From Capitella teleta (Eukaryota; Annelida; Polychaeta; Capitellidae): a DNA stretch of 64,000 nt. The DNA is taken from positions 527,618 through 591,617 of the forward strand of contig KB300949.1 in assembly GCA_000328365.1 (NCBI GenBank), in the 5' to 3' direction. The position numbers were made by a program, and so were the translations under genes. Shown here piece after piece: positions 52,879-63,902 of the stretch (position 1 is the first letter of the stretch; each line of letters opens with the position of its first letter). The notes below the pieces were generated by a model that ran no database searches, was not told where the DNA came from, and was given only the letters and a program-made list of their open reading frames with translations.

Positions 52879-55800
52879 ATGGAGCGAATGGTGATTATCC
52901 TGGCGAGTGTGGGAGTGTGTTTAGGCAGCGGATTGTACTCATCCAGTGACCCGCTGACCGTTCTGGATCATTCAACGTTTGAGGCCCATGTCCTGAGATC
53001 TGACCAAGCATGGATCGTTGAGTTTTACGCCACCTGGTGTGGACATTGCCAGCGTCTTGCTCCAGTTTGGAAGGAGTTTGGGAGAGACGTCAGAGGTACT
53101 ATTATTCGTTGCATGTGAAAAGTTTAAGGGATGTTTCAGTGGCTCTGAAACGGCCATGGGAGGTCATTAGTTGACGAGTATAGACGGCTAGGGGAGTGCA
53201 AATATATTGCCATCTGTTAAAGCCATAGTGCAAGCAACCGGGTCATGACACGATTCATGATAATTGGTATTATAATTGTTATAATCAGTTCGTGTATCTA
53301 ATCGCTTGCGTCATAAGAAGAAAAAAGTGTCATGTGTTCTCGGACCTGGTGTTTGAAACAATTCTTGTCTGAATTGGTCTGAATTGTCTTTTTCAGTGGA
53401 GTGCTGGAAATAAGTGCAGTCAGAATAATGCCCATAAGTGTTGCATGGCTGAATGAGCTCTTATCGTATACAATCGGGACCCAGCTGCACTTTATACTCT
53501 GGGTATAGTTTTCAACGTGTGACGGGACTGTGACCGGGTGATAAGAAACCTTATCACATGATAACAGTCGGCAAAAAAAAAAAAACAAAACTGTCATTCA
53601 GATTTCAGACATTTCTTTTCAAGTATAAGCTGAGCACCAGCCGCCGTATGCACTCACCTGAACCGGGTTTACTCAAGAAAAGCCTAATCGGCGATCGTTC
53701 GATTGTATGTCACCTGTATATTGTGCGTCATCTTCCGACTTTGTCCCAGAATGTGGGGTGATTTTCCCAAATCTTGATACTCTCAATTGTCACTCGATAA
53801 TGTCAGATGCATGCTATTCAATCGGATTTCAAAAGATCGCAGCTTTCTTGGGCTTTTTTTTTTATTCGGAAGAGAATTATGTTTCATTGATTTGTGATTG
53901 GCATCCGCGTGTAACTTCACTACATGTTTAGTCTTTTACTTCTTGGTCCATATATCAAATGAGGCTCACATTATATTTTACTCGTATCCCGGATTGACCT
54001 ACTGATCCTCAACCACAAACTTTCTCACGCAAAAGAATTTCCCGTAAACTGTGATATATATCCAACAACCGAGCGTACGTCCGTAATAGACCAAAGTAAG
54101 ACTAGATAGATTCCATAAAAATACGGTTAATTTAGATCCAATTACTGAAAGAAAATAATCCAATATATTTTTGCGACTTTCCTCTGCGGGTCCTCGTTAC
54201 GCCACGACGTTCATAACTTCAAATGGAAAACGCAAATAGATTCCGCGCAATTGAGCCCCTCGAAATGACGTCACAAATAGGACCACAATTCGGGTTGAAT
54301 TTCGTCCACGACCACAAACAACTCCAGTTCTCCGAATCATTTGAAGAGGGCACCGAATAGCACAGTGGGTTAAACCTCTGTCTGCAATCCTATGCCGACC
54401 GTGGGGGTCGAGGTCCCGGGTTCGAGACCGGATCAGGCCACGGGCGTTATGATTGTGAACCGTTATGATTGTAATCCGTTATAATTGTAATTCTTCGGTG
54501 ACTCTGCGGTGCTGCCCAACTGCGTAACAAGGCCGGGCGCTGTGTCTACTGTCTATGGTGGTATGCAGGATAAAGAACCCTTGGGATTTATCGATAAGAG
54601 TAGGGGGAAACCCCGGTCCCGGGCCTTCTGTTCTGGCGCCCGTATCACCCGAATGGCCGTAAAACCCCATCACTCACTCACTCACTCCAAATCATTTGAT
54701 TTTTACGCGCAGAATATCGTGGAATCGTTCGATATTTTCCAAACTGACGTTACATTTTCAAATTTTATCATTAGAGAGGTAATGTTAAAGAGCACTTCTA
54801 TTCGTGATGATCACTGATGATCATTGGAATGAACCCAAGGCGTGTGTGATGTCTTAATTAACATGCGTCGGTCAAAAAGGCGTATAAATATATGCACTTG
54901 TCTTTTGGGGTGTGTCTTCAAGCAAGCTGTTATTCGCTGTTATTTCAATCCGAGATCGTATTTAAATGGAATACATTTGGTATGAGATGTGAGTTCTGAA
55001 TCGACCTAGGCTATATTGATTCCAGATGTGACCGATGTGAGGAAATGTCGACTGATTTCGGCTTGCTCGCTAGCGAGTATTTTCTGTGTTTAGTGACCGA
55101 CCCAACACACTCTTTGTATCTTCTGATCAGAGCACATTCGGAGACTGATGTGCTGAAGGAGCTTCTATTGTTTGAGGTGCATGGCAGAAAATAACGCCGC
55201 AAGTCATTTTATCATTTGGCGCCGAAGAAAGCGAGTGAAGCAAGTGTCCCTCACATTAGAACATTGCACTTTATTTCCTCTCAGAACAACCAAAGATACG
55301 AGAATCAGAAAAGCAGTTTCAACTTTCAATGCAGTATGAAAGGCTCGCATTGGGTGACCCTTTAAAAAACCTGCAAGCCAAGTGAGCAAACCCCCGGGGG
55401 TGAGGGCGGCGTGCGATGCTGAGAAAAAACAAGTAGTAACTCCAAAGTTTGTTGTAAATGAATAATAGTTTAATTTATTTATAAAGCACAAAATATGCAA
55501 GCATAATAGCTAACTCAGAGTGCGAAGTGTTTTGGATATTGCACAGCACTTTGAACTGGATCCGTTTCTCCACTGGGAGCCAATGCAGTGGCTCTCTAAA
55601 CATGTGTTATGTGGTCACGGTTAGGAGTTCTTGTTAGAATTCGCGCGGCAATGTTTTGCGTCATCTGTAGCCGACATATTTGGCATTTTGGATGAGCAAA
55701 GAGGAGGCCATTATTGTAATCGAGTCTTGAAATCACGGTGGCATGCAGCGCTAGTGCCCTTGCTTTTGCTGACAAATATTGACGTACTTTCGCTATCCTT

Positions 55801-57921
55801 CGAAGTCGAAAGTTGGCACTTTTCACCACACATCCAACCTGGTTCTGCATGGTTATAAATGGCTGTCAAAGAAAGCACAAAGAGTTTTAGCCACATTCAT
55901 TGGATTTTTGTTGGCAGCACCGATTATGGTTATACTGATATCTATAGCCTGAATGCATGTGATATTGTTACATGACTTCGATAACACAATATGAATTATT
56001 TATTTTAACAATAATTAATACGTGTATTAAATAATTAATATGAAAATTAACATGTGTTAATTTCCTCTTTTTATTTACCGTAATCTTACAGGGTGGACCC
56101 GGGTGCTGCGTGTCGGTGCGGTCGCTTGTTCAGATGCCGCCAATGCCCAGCTCTGCAGAGATTACGAAGTTTGGGGTTTCCCTACCGTCAAAGTAAGTGC
56201 AATTATAGATTATTGATGCTTAATCTAAAGCACTCACTTAACGCCCTTGTTCAGTGCTTCCTTATCTACTTCTGCAATTTTTGTTTTCTTTCGTTCTTTT
56301 TCTTCATCGGCCGAGAATATCATGCAAACTTACACGGCTGATGCTGTAACTCATCAACACCAAGAAAGGGATGTCTTTTTTCACCAAGTACCTCACTACG
56401 ACCTTGAAGAGCATTACACTTTTGCTGCATCTTGCAATTAGTTCCTCAGTTCGATACGATGCTCAATTGCTCAATTGATTAAGCACGCGATATGTCGTTT
56501 TACCAGGATAAGTTTGATCGATCCATGAAACCCCAAATTAAAATGTACTATAAATACTAACACAATCAAAATAATATCATTGATCGAAATCTTTGTAATT
56601 TGACTCAACACAACGTGTAACATGCAATTACTCTCCGAAATGTAATAGTCAAGGGAGCGAAATGGAAACAATTGCGGTCTTGGTCGATCCTTTCATTTCT
56701 CGGAAATTATTGGCGCTAGACGTAACCATAGCAACCAGACGGTACAATTGTGAAAACCATAGCCAGATTCAGCAGCTATGAAATGGATTCCAACGTTCTG
56801 GGAAATTTAACGCTTGTAATTATCATTCTGAGAGTTAACCTACCTATATTTAAGACATATTATATAGCTTCTTGTGTTAAATTGTGGTCTATAAGGTTAA
56901 GTCGAGGATATTTCGAGCAATCCTAGCATATGGCTGTATTGCGAGGGGCAAAATGATAATTTGCGAAGAAAAAAAAAAGAAAAAAAAAAAGACACACAAA
57001 AAAGACATCGAGGCAAGCTAGGAAACGGAAGTGACGTCAAGGTTTGACATCGTTGCAAATACGGCACCGGATTATACGCGATCAGCACAAAGGGCGTGGG
57101 GTTATTTCTGTTTCCTTTATGTTGTTGTTGCTTGTAATGTGACATTGTGAGAGTGAGAAATCCTCGAGGGTTGAATATGGGAAGACCAGAAGCTGGCCAA
57201 AGAAGCAGAGGGAATCAACGTCCGCTGAATTCGGTACCAATGAAATGAATTGTTTGTTCGTGCAGCAACAGTTTTAAATTAATGGGTTCTATTTTCAATG
57301 CATACAAATGATCAAGGTACTGGTTCCACCAGATGGAACTGCCCTGAATCCTCGATTCCCTGGGCAAAACCTAGAAGTGTTCAGTGGTCGGACTCTAAAG
57401 AACACTCTAGTCTAGCGATTCCTGCATCAACGATGGCGGAGTATAATGACTTTTCCCAATCTGTATACATGTACGATGCCTGCAGGTTGCAGATTGAAAT
57501 CGTGAGAAATGAAAAACCGCTCCAGAAAGTCAGCATTTCTTCGTTTCCTCGCCTCATTAAATATGTGTAAAGTTCTAAAAAGTAGAATGAGTAGATATCG
57601 CTTTAGTGAAGTTAAAACAAGCTTAGTTTAAGGTGGAATTATTCGCAATATTGAATTATGTTTCTTCTGAAACAAGAATCATAACGCTCAGTCTTCTTCT
57701 AGATCCAGAACACTGTCCATTCTTAGGTTTAGCCCAGGCAGCCAACGAGACTGAACCGTATCCGAGCATTGAGGCCTGAACACCAGATTTAACCATGTAC
57801 AGTACATGTAAAGCAGCGGTCGGCTAACTTTACAAACCAAGGGTCATATTGGAAACCACGGAATTGATTGAGGGCCACACAAAACCATGGATGCCTTTAT
57901 GCCTTTATTCGATAATTTCAA

Positions 57922-57963
<42 letters not shown>

Positions 57964-59060
57964 CACTGTACAATTCTTGGGTTAATGTGTAAGATAAATG
58001 GCACGTGCATCCATAATTTATGATTAATAAGAATGGTGCGATGTCAGCAGCCACATCAGCCTCTCAATAAAAGACGAAATTAAGCGAAGATGATTCAGGT
58101 GAGTATCGGGAAGTGTCAAGGGCAGCCACGACACTATGTGTTCTTCGTGAGTGTGAACAGAACCTGACAATCATAATTATGTGCTGCCAAACATTGGTGT
58201 TCGTTTCGTTCTTGTGCCATGCCCTGGAGTTTCCAGTTGGATGCACGTGCAGTGATTCACGGGTCCTGGACGAGATGATTTAAACCACGTAACGAATTTC
58301 ATAATACTGAGAGGGAAAATCCACACCTGGATAGATGCTCGGGATAAGCTGTGATCGTGAATTGCGTGAAGTTTAAAATACAAACATTGTTATCAGGAGA
58401 GCGTGAGACAATACATTCCCCGAGACACGTGTATATATGCAGGCACAAAAGAAACTGCATATTATTAATTACACGAAGAAGTTGAAGTTGAGAAAAGAAA
58501 TACATGTACACATGTAAATTAAATGATTATAGATATCTCATATTCTGGGGCCGAATGCGATTTTAAAATTGGGAGGCGTCGGGGCTCGGAGCTGACCCGC
58601 GGGTCGGAGTTTGCCGCAATAAATTGTAAGGCAATATTTTTGAGGATCACTTCTATATACTATAGTATCGCATGGTATATAAATATCCGCGGAGATTAAT
58701 TTGTTGGTGATATTTATGACACTCTGTGGGTGGTTTTAGCGCATATTTCTAATCAAAAGTTTTAGATATGAAATAGCATATGAGCTTGTATTACTTTCCA
58801 AATGCACTTAAAATAACGATTGTTTTATGCATGTATTTTAACAGAGAGAAAAAAAATATATATTTGTAGTTTTTCCCGCCAAATGCTGCGAATGACTTCC
58901 GGGGTCACAAGTACAATGGCGCGAAAAATGTTGCAGCCATGAGGGACGCTACCATCAAGTATCTGGAAGGATTAGAAGCAAACGGGATCGCGGGTTCGAA
59001 CTGGCCGAAACTCACACCCTATGGGTCAGTGCAGAACAATTCCTCACCATAGAAATTTGG

Positions 59061-59110
<50 letters not shown>

Positions 59111-61307
59111 TCAAACGCGGATGTCATCAACCAGACGCCGAGCAGCAACAATCGAATTGTGATGACGCAGCCTGGAGATTCAACCTTAGCTCAAATGGCA
59201 CGAGATTCACTGAGTGATTACATAATTGACTTCATATTTATGTCCATAGGTGATCCTTGATCTGGTTGACCTTTACCCCTCCCTGGTCATCGCTCGACGC
59301 AACTCCACCGAGGGGACTCCGCCGCGTGTTCAGCAACTCTTCCGAAATCAAGCGACCTCCAATCTGAATTAGTATGTCTGGCTGTCAATTTCGCTCCGTT
59401 CCTTATTATGTCATCTTCAGTGCATTGGAACGAGCGTCGTTGGTTGAGAATTTGCGTTTCTTCGTGACTCACATCGTCGCAACGACCTCCACCACGTCCG
59501 CCCCTACGACCACCCTCAGACCGAGCGACTTAGGGTGCGTACCAAACCGGAACTCTCAATTTGTGAGGTAATCTCATACACAGGATAGTGGCAGACGGTC
59601 TTCACATGCAAGATCTAGAGTCGTCGCTGTATTACTCCCTCTGGGTCGAAATCGGAGGTCACTCGACCATCGATGGTGACGCCTTAGATGCCCTCAAGAA
59701 CCACGTCAGAATGCTCAACAAGGTGATCTATTGGGTGCTTGAGTGATCAGTTGTGAGTCTATGTTTTGTTGTGACACAGTATCACCCTGGCGACTCTCAT
59801 GTCCGAGTCTTCTTGAACCGGACTCACGAATGGTTGCAGCTCCAGAATGGAGCCATAACCGGACAGGGATGGACACGGGCCCTCGACTCCATGCAGGTCA
59901 GTCTCCTCCAACCGCTCGCGTATGACGTCACCAGGTCAATGCCCTGTAGGATGAGTTGGGATACATCCCCGACCGCGTGGAGTGGACTGGTTGCCGTGGC
60001 AGCGAGTCTCGTTTCAGAGGATACCCATGTTCGTTGTGGATGACCTTCCACGCCCTTACTGTTTCCGCTTACCTGGTTGAAGGTCAAGGTTAGATATATC
60101 AACTTTGACCTATATATCCGGAAAGTTACATTTCCAGATCCGAATTTTCGTCCTTTGGAGGTTCTTCAACATATGAGAGAGTATATTCGCCATTTTCTTG
60201 GCTGTCGCCATTGCGCCGATAACTACATCCGCCATACGCCAGACATCGCCTCTGAGCTCTCCGAGAACCGCGATGGGGTCACGTGGTTGTGGCAGGCGCA
60301 CAACAAGGTCAACAACGTCCTGCGTGGGGACTCCACGGAGGACCCCCTCCACCCGAAGATCCAGTTCCCGTCGCATGACGCATGCGCGAACTGCAGGCGA
60401 GGGGGTGGAGATAATTCATTCGCAAATGACACCAACTGGCGAATGAATAGAATCACAAATTTCCTGCTCAGATTTTACGGCGTACAACACATCATTCGCG
60501 ATGCTATGCCATACAACTACGCTACGGGTACAAACAAAATTGATGGCGTAATATAGAATTATAAGTTTGACCAAATTTCCAGATCGCCAGACCAACGCCC
60601 CATCACCTGACTCGGTTACAGTGCGGCCGACGTGTGTTCCCATAGCAACGCCGTGGTCCACGTGCTCCCAGTCGTGTGGAGTGGGCGTGTCTTCCAGGTT
60701 GAGCAACGCCCACTCCACCGACTGCCAGGTCGTCATGGAGTTTCGCCTGTGCTTCATCCGGCCCTGTAACGCCCTGTTCGGCGATGTGAGTACCTCGCCT
60801 CCTTACTCCGGCCCCTTCCACAAAATAAACGAAGACCGTTATGTTCCTCCCGATGGCTCCTCGCCCGAATCGTCCTTCCACCTCGGCGTTGGCTTCCCTT
60901 TAGCCGTAGCCGATACAATTCGAAGCACCATCGGCAACGCTCTGCAATTTATCGCGAACTTTATGCCCGAGAGCGGACGATAGTCGGCGCTGGGGTCCTC
61001 GGGATGACGTCATCGGTGGTCTCTTTTCCAGTGGACCAGCTCTGCGTTTCGGCGCCAGATGTGCCAGTCATACGGCGCCACGTACCGGCTTCCGGAACGA
61101 CGCCCTCTGCACTTCGGATCGTGTCGGACGCGGGAGTCGGACACGTGGCGTGTGTGCGGGACGTGTCCTCCGCTGGACGACGGACGCCGCATCTGCTGTC
61201 GTCCGCAGAACAGTGTCAACAAATGGATGACCATCGACTGCGAAAACGGATCCAGAGGAAAGGTTCAGGTGCAGAAAATCAGCTCTTGTTTGTGCGAACA
61301 ATGCTAG
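52879..61307 (+). CDS. QSOX: Quiescin sulfhydryl oxidase fused to CCN-type TSP1 and cystine-knot domains
   Basis: Twelve exons: 52879-53095, 56092-56192, 58870-59024, 59110-59197, 59250-59371, 59421-59534, 59584-59722, 59780-59896, 59950-60082, 60138-60527, 60583-60785 and 61032-61307. All phases match, giving 684 residues. A signal peptide (MERMVIILASVGVCLGSG) precedes a thioredoxin domain with WCGHC (Cys54/57). Then come an inactive thioredoxin-like region (VILDLVDLYPSLVIARR), a Thr-rich linker and a helical region. The ERV/ALR domain has GCRHC (Cys418/421), the FAD-contacting WLWQAHNKVN, and CANC (478/481). QSOX oxidises thiols of secreted proteins to disulfides and makes hydrogen peroxide. 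Where animal QSOX usually has a tail and membrane anchor, this frame continues into a TSP1 module (543-587, WSTCSQSCGVG) and a 10-Cys CTCK (604-684, VCGTC and ICC). The exon 4 donor is GC, chosen by homology. A poly(A) signal follows the CTCK exon and none follows exon 10. QSOX identity is certain; the fusion is well supported but unproven. Confidence 0.88.
54345..54688 (+). mobile_element. Full-length tRNA-derived SINE in QSOX intron 1
   Basis: 344 bp with a tRNA-like head (box A TAGCACAGTGGGTTA and box B GGGTTCGAGACC), the CGTTATGATTG repeats, the TCCCGGGCCTTCTG block and a (CACT)n tail. It is flanked by a perfect 10-bp target duplication AATCATTTGA (54335-54344 and 54689-54698). The tRNA of origin cannot be named from this copy. 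Confidence 0.9.
55480..55860 (-). pseudogene. LINE reverse transcriptase thumb fragment in QSOX intron 1
   Basis: The minus-strand frame contains RQYLSAKARALALHATVISR followed by LDYNNGLLF, then NIAARILTRT, and in the next stretch EPLHWLPVEKRIQFKVLC. This is the conserved C-terminal part of reverse transcriptase in CR1/L2-like non-LTR elements (usual text SRLDYCNSLL and LHWLPVEKRI). It has a 5' truncation and a frameshift between the two stretches. Confidence 0.85.
56193..58869 (+). other. QSOX intron 2
   Basis: Non-coding, AT-rich. It contains the terminal fragment at 57814-57960 and an A-rich stretch near 56970; no exon candidates were seen. Confidence 0.6.
57814..57960. mobile_element. 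hAT-like left-end fragment with long poly(A)
   Basis: Begins CAGCGGTCGGCTAACTTTAC, a form typical of hAT-type termini, continues with a GGGCCACA block, and ends in an uninterrupted A run (57927-57960). No matching right end was found, so it is truncated or misassigned. Confidence 0.45.
59063..59108. repeat. (TA)n microsatellite abutting the QSOX exon 4 acceptor
   Basis: More than 20 TA units that end in the acceptor AG itself, replacing the usual pyrimidine tract of an 85-bp intron. Confidence 0.9.
60583..60785 (+). CDS. TSP1-module exon of the QSOX chimera (CCN type)
   Basis: The exon begins in phase 1, matching the donor at 60528 across a 55-bp intron, and ends in phase 0. It encodes CVPIATPWSTCSQSCGVG, then SSRLSN, then a Cys and RLCFIRPC. 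This spacing is that of the CCN (CYR61/CTGF/NOV) thrombospondin repeat rather than the longer thrombospondin form. In CCN proteins this module binds integrins, LRP and heparan sulfate. If the GTGAGT donor at 60786 is not used, the frame stays open to a stop at 60983, adding 66 residues. Confidence 0.85.
61032..61307 (+). CDS. C-terminal cystine-knot (CTCK) exon of the QSOX chimera
   Basis: The acceptor is CTTTTCCAG at 61031, phase 0. Ten cysteines from MCQSY onward fall in the CTCK order: C, GSC, VCGTC, ICC, DC, SCLC, then the C-terminal Cys. CGTC is the knot-forming C-G-x-C. In CCN, VWF and mucins this domain mediates disulfide-linked dimerisation and binding to heparin or growth factors. 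The stop is TAG at 61305-61307. Confidence 0.85.
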   Translation, partial: WTSSAFRRQMCQSYGATYRLPERRPLHFGSCRTRESDTWRVCGTCPPLDDGRRICCRPQNSVNKWMTIDCENGSRGKVQVQKISSCLCEQC

Positions 61308-61343
61308 TGACGTCACGGTTATATGCTGCAAAATGGCTTCCGT

Positions 61344-61349
61344 AATAAA
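61344..61349 (+). terminator. Poly(A) signal after the CTCK exon
   Basis: AATAAA, 37 bases beyond the stop codon. It marks the probable 3' end of the QSOX-TSP1-CTCK transcript. Confidence 0.65.
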
Positions 61350-61498
61350 TTCGTTGAAGCTAATGTTGTGGTTTGTGTTGTCCTTTGCTGATACCAGGTA
61401 ACCAGGTGCGTGGTTGTAATTATTTTTTAAATATTCGGTCAGCACATTTTAACGAATCAAGTTATTATTAAATTTTTTTGGTCATCTGTTTTTCATCT

Positions 61499-61499
<1 letters not shown>

Positions 61500-61541
<42 letters not shown>
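61500..61541. repeat. Poly(T) run downstream of QSOX
   Basis: About 42 consecutive T. Probably the reverse-orientation tail of a retroposed sequence, but nothing recognisable is attached. Confidence 0.8.
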
Positions 61542-61543
<2 letters not shown>

Positions 61544-61713
61544 TGATGTCAATGTCCCACTGACACGTGATCGGATGTGGATTTATGATCTCCACCCCAC
61601 ATGCAAACACATTGTTGTAAAGCATTTCCCATCAGAAAAATTCAGCACATGTATATTCAGCCTATGCATTACATTATTGCATACATGATTTCATGTATTG
61701 TACGCTCTCTTGT

Positions 61714-61832
61714 GGGCACCGGATAGCTCAGTGGGTTAAACCGCTGACTACAATCCAATGCCGACCCTGGGGTCGAGGTCCCGGGTTCGAGACCCGACCA
61801 GGCCACGGGCGTTATGATTGTGAATTATAATT
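61714..61832 (+). mobile_element. SINE, left part (split by a DNA transposon)
   Basis: Starts GGGCACCGGATAGCTCAGTG with a canonical box A (TAGCTCAGTGGG, 61724-61735) and box B GGGTTCGAGACCC (61783-61795), and runs through the CGTTATGATTG block. The family sequence resumes after the transposon at 63903 and leaves the window incomplete. Confidence 0.88.
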
Positions 61833-62439
61833 GAAGGGGTCAGAACAATAAAGGGCCTAGGTCACATTTGACCTAATTTTGAGGTATTGGTGTCATCCGT
61901 GACCTTGCTTGGCCCTCCGTCTCCTCAGTTCCTCAGAAAGCAAACTTTCTTGGCCCGATTCCGAGAAAAGCGCTCCCAAACATTCCCCTTCCGAGATGCA
62001 TATAGGGCCTAAGTCCATGCATGGACTTGAGCCTGTTGTTGCACCAAGTTGGTGACTTGGACTCACTCTTGTACAGCATCGCAGCAAGGAACGATGGAGA
62101 GGTAACATTGCTTTTTTATGCAGTATTTTGTATATTACATGTTTGCTACAAGTCACTGAATACGAGAGAGTCACTTTATTTAATGTACTTCATGGATATC
62201 GGCAATACAAGAATATAAATGAGCGATTTTTGGTAATTTTGGACTTGGCCCTGATATTGCACTGAAACAACACTTGACACATCAGATCCAGAATAATAAT
62301 ACTAAGCTTGCTGCTTAATCTACCTTTATGCTTTGATCCTTCAGATTGCATGCCAAAAGTAAGGGTCTTACATGAATATGTGGGCTGCCCTTTGTGAAAG
62401 CTCAATGTATGAATAAATTGATCACATCTACCTCATCAG

Positions 62440-63311
62440 GGGGCACACGTTCTTGCCTAATGATCGGGATTTTGCACTGATCGAGAAGTACAAAAGAAAA
62501 CAAGAAGTGTTACTGCCCACTGATTATGTGCGGATCATTGAGGATACCCGCACAACACAGCCTTTCAAGGTTGAAGTCATGCAATCCATTGACATGATGG
62601 ATTTCAAATCCCTTGGAGACCAAAATGTAAAGGCGCAGATGAAGAGTGTTGATGGCGAAAAAGTGAAAATGCGTGAAGTGGTGTGGTTTTCATATGGTGC
62701 AAGCCAAGATTATCAGTTGGCTGAATCCGGTGAAATGGAATGGGTCACTGTTCCACATGGCCAGCAGGTGTGGTGTCGGTTCACACACAATACCATGGAA
62801 CCATGGAAGAAAATGAATTTCCTCAAACGAGGAAAGGCTGCTGGTGGAGTCCCAACACGGAAGCACACGGGCGCCCCGTTGCATTGAAAGAGGCAAAATA
62901 CCGAGATTTAGTCGCCATTGGAAGAAAAGGTTTGGTGCCTGAAGAGGTGAAGGAGTGCCACGAAAGCCTGCTGGTGGAGTCCCAACACGGAAGCACACGG
63001 GCGCCCCGTTGCATTGAAAGAGGCAAAATACCGAGATTTAGTCGCCATTGGAAGAAAAGGTTTGGTGCCTGAAGAGGTGAAGGAGTGCCACGAAAGCCTG
63101 CTGGTGGAGTCCCAACACGGAAGCACACGGGCGCCCCGTTGCATTGAAAGAGGCAAAATACCGAGATTTAGTCGCCATTGGAAGAAAAGGTTTGGTGCCT
63201 GAAGAGGTGAAGGAGTGCCACGAAAGCCTACCTCATGATGGTGCTCGTGCTCTCCAGAATACCAATCCTGATGATTCCTCTGACGATGAATATGACTATG
63301 CTGATGAATGA
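62440..63311 (+). CDS. Transposon-encoded protein, C-terminal exon (DUF7869-like), disrupted by tandem repeats
   Basis: After an AG acceptor the frame reads GHTFLPNDRDFALIEK, a signature I associate with DUF7869-type proteins of animal mobile elements. It runs for about 130 residues and ends downstream as ALKEAKYRDLVAIGRKGLVP, then an Asp/Glu-rich C-terminus and TGA (63309-63311). The first and last parts are in different frames because three copies of a 130-bp unit lie between them. The N-terminal part of the protein is not visible between 61833 and 62440, so the copy is probably internally deleted. Function inferred: transposition-associated; the catalytic motif was not identified. Confidence 0.55.
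62839..63228. repeat. 130-bp tandem triplication inside the transposon ORF
   Basis: The word CTGGTGGAGTCCCAACACGG recurs at 62841, 62971 and 63101, a period of exactly 130 bp with almost no divergence. Because 130 is not a multiple of three, each copy is read in a different frame. Confidence 0.95.
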
Positions 63312-63902
63312 TTTTGTATCAACTATTTTGGAATGATTACTTTTTAATTAAGTTATAAGTTGACTTGAACATTGAATTGTCTAATAATGGTGATTCTGAA
63401 GACGATAGATAAGACTCTAACCGCAGGAATGAATGAGATTTATTACCATTATCGACTTTGATAATGATTTACATGGCTGTAAGTTTTGAATGTTGACTTC
63501 AAAGTGAATTACTACTAAACATTTGGTTAGATATTGTAATAATAGGATTGTTAGCAGTCTGCACAAATGTTTTTACCTCTTGTAATAAATTTAATCAATG
63601 GTCTGTTCCAATATATCGGTGTTATTGATTGTTTTTCCCAATCCAGGAATGAGAAGCTATAGGACGGACTTGGACCTCCTTTTGCACAAATCTAGTATTT
63701 GTGTTCCAGATTATTTGCGATTACTTATTTAATATAGGGTGTGTAACTCTGCAACCTCTGAAAATGTACATTTCAAACATATCGGCAAATTAATTACACC
63801 TTAGAAAACCAGAAAAATGCAAAATAGGAAAATATCATTGTTTTGGCTTTTTCTCAGGTTTCACTCAGAGGCACTTAGGCCCTTTATTGCTCTGACCCCT
63901 TC

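Larger units (their letters stand above)
61833..63902. mobile_element. 2.07-kb DNA transposon inserted in a SINE
   Basis: Terminal inverted repeats of about 28 bp (GAAGGGGTCAGAACAATAAA then GGGCCTA; one mismatch on the other side) bracket the element. The host SINE is interrupted with AATT duplicated at the junctions (61829-61832 and 63903-63906). The element carries one coding region (62440-63311). The superfamily was not identified from the ends. Confidence 0.85.

Noticed and set aside
60567-61307. A separate CCN-like gene downstream of QSOX
   Set aside because: No signal peptide, start codon or upstream CCN domains; only a 55-bp gap from the QSOX exon, matching phases, and no poly(A) signal between. 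Kept as the alternative that cDNA must exclude.
61714-61800. A tRNA gene (good A and B boxes)
   Set aside because: The same sequence recurs as the head of a roughly 340-bp dispersed element with a simple-repeat tail and target duplications, so it is a SINE; a clean cloverleaf was not evident.
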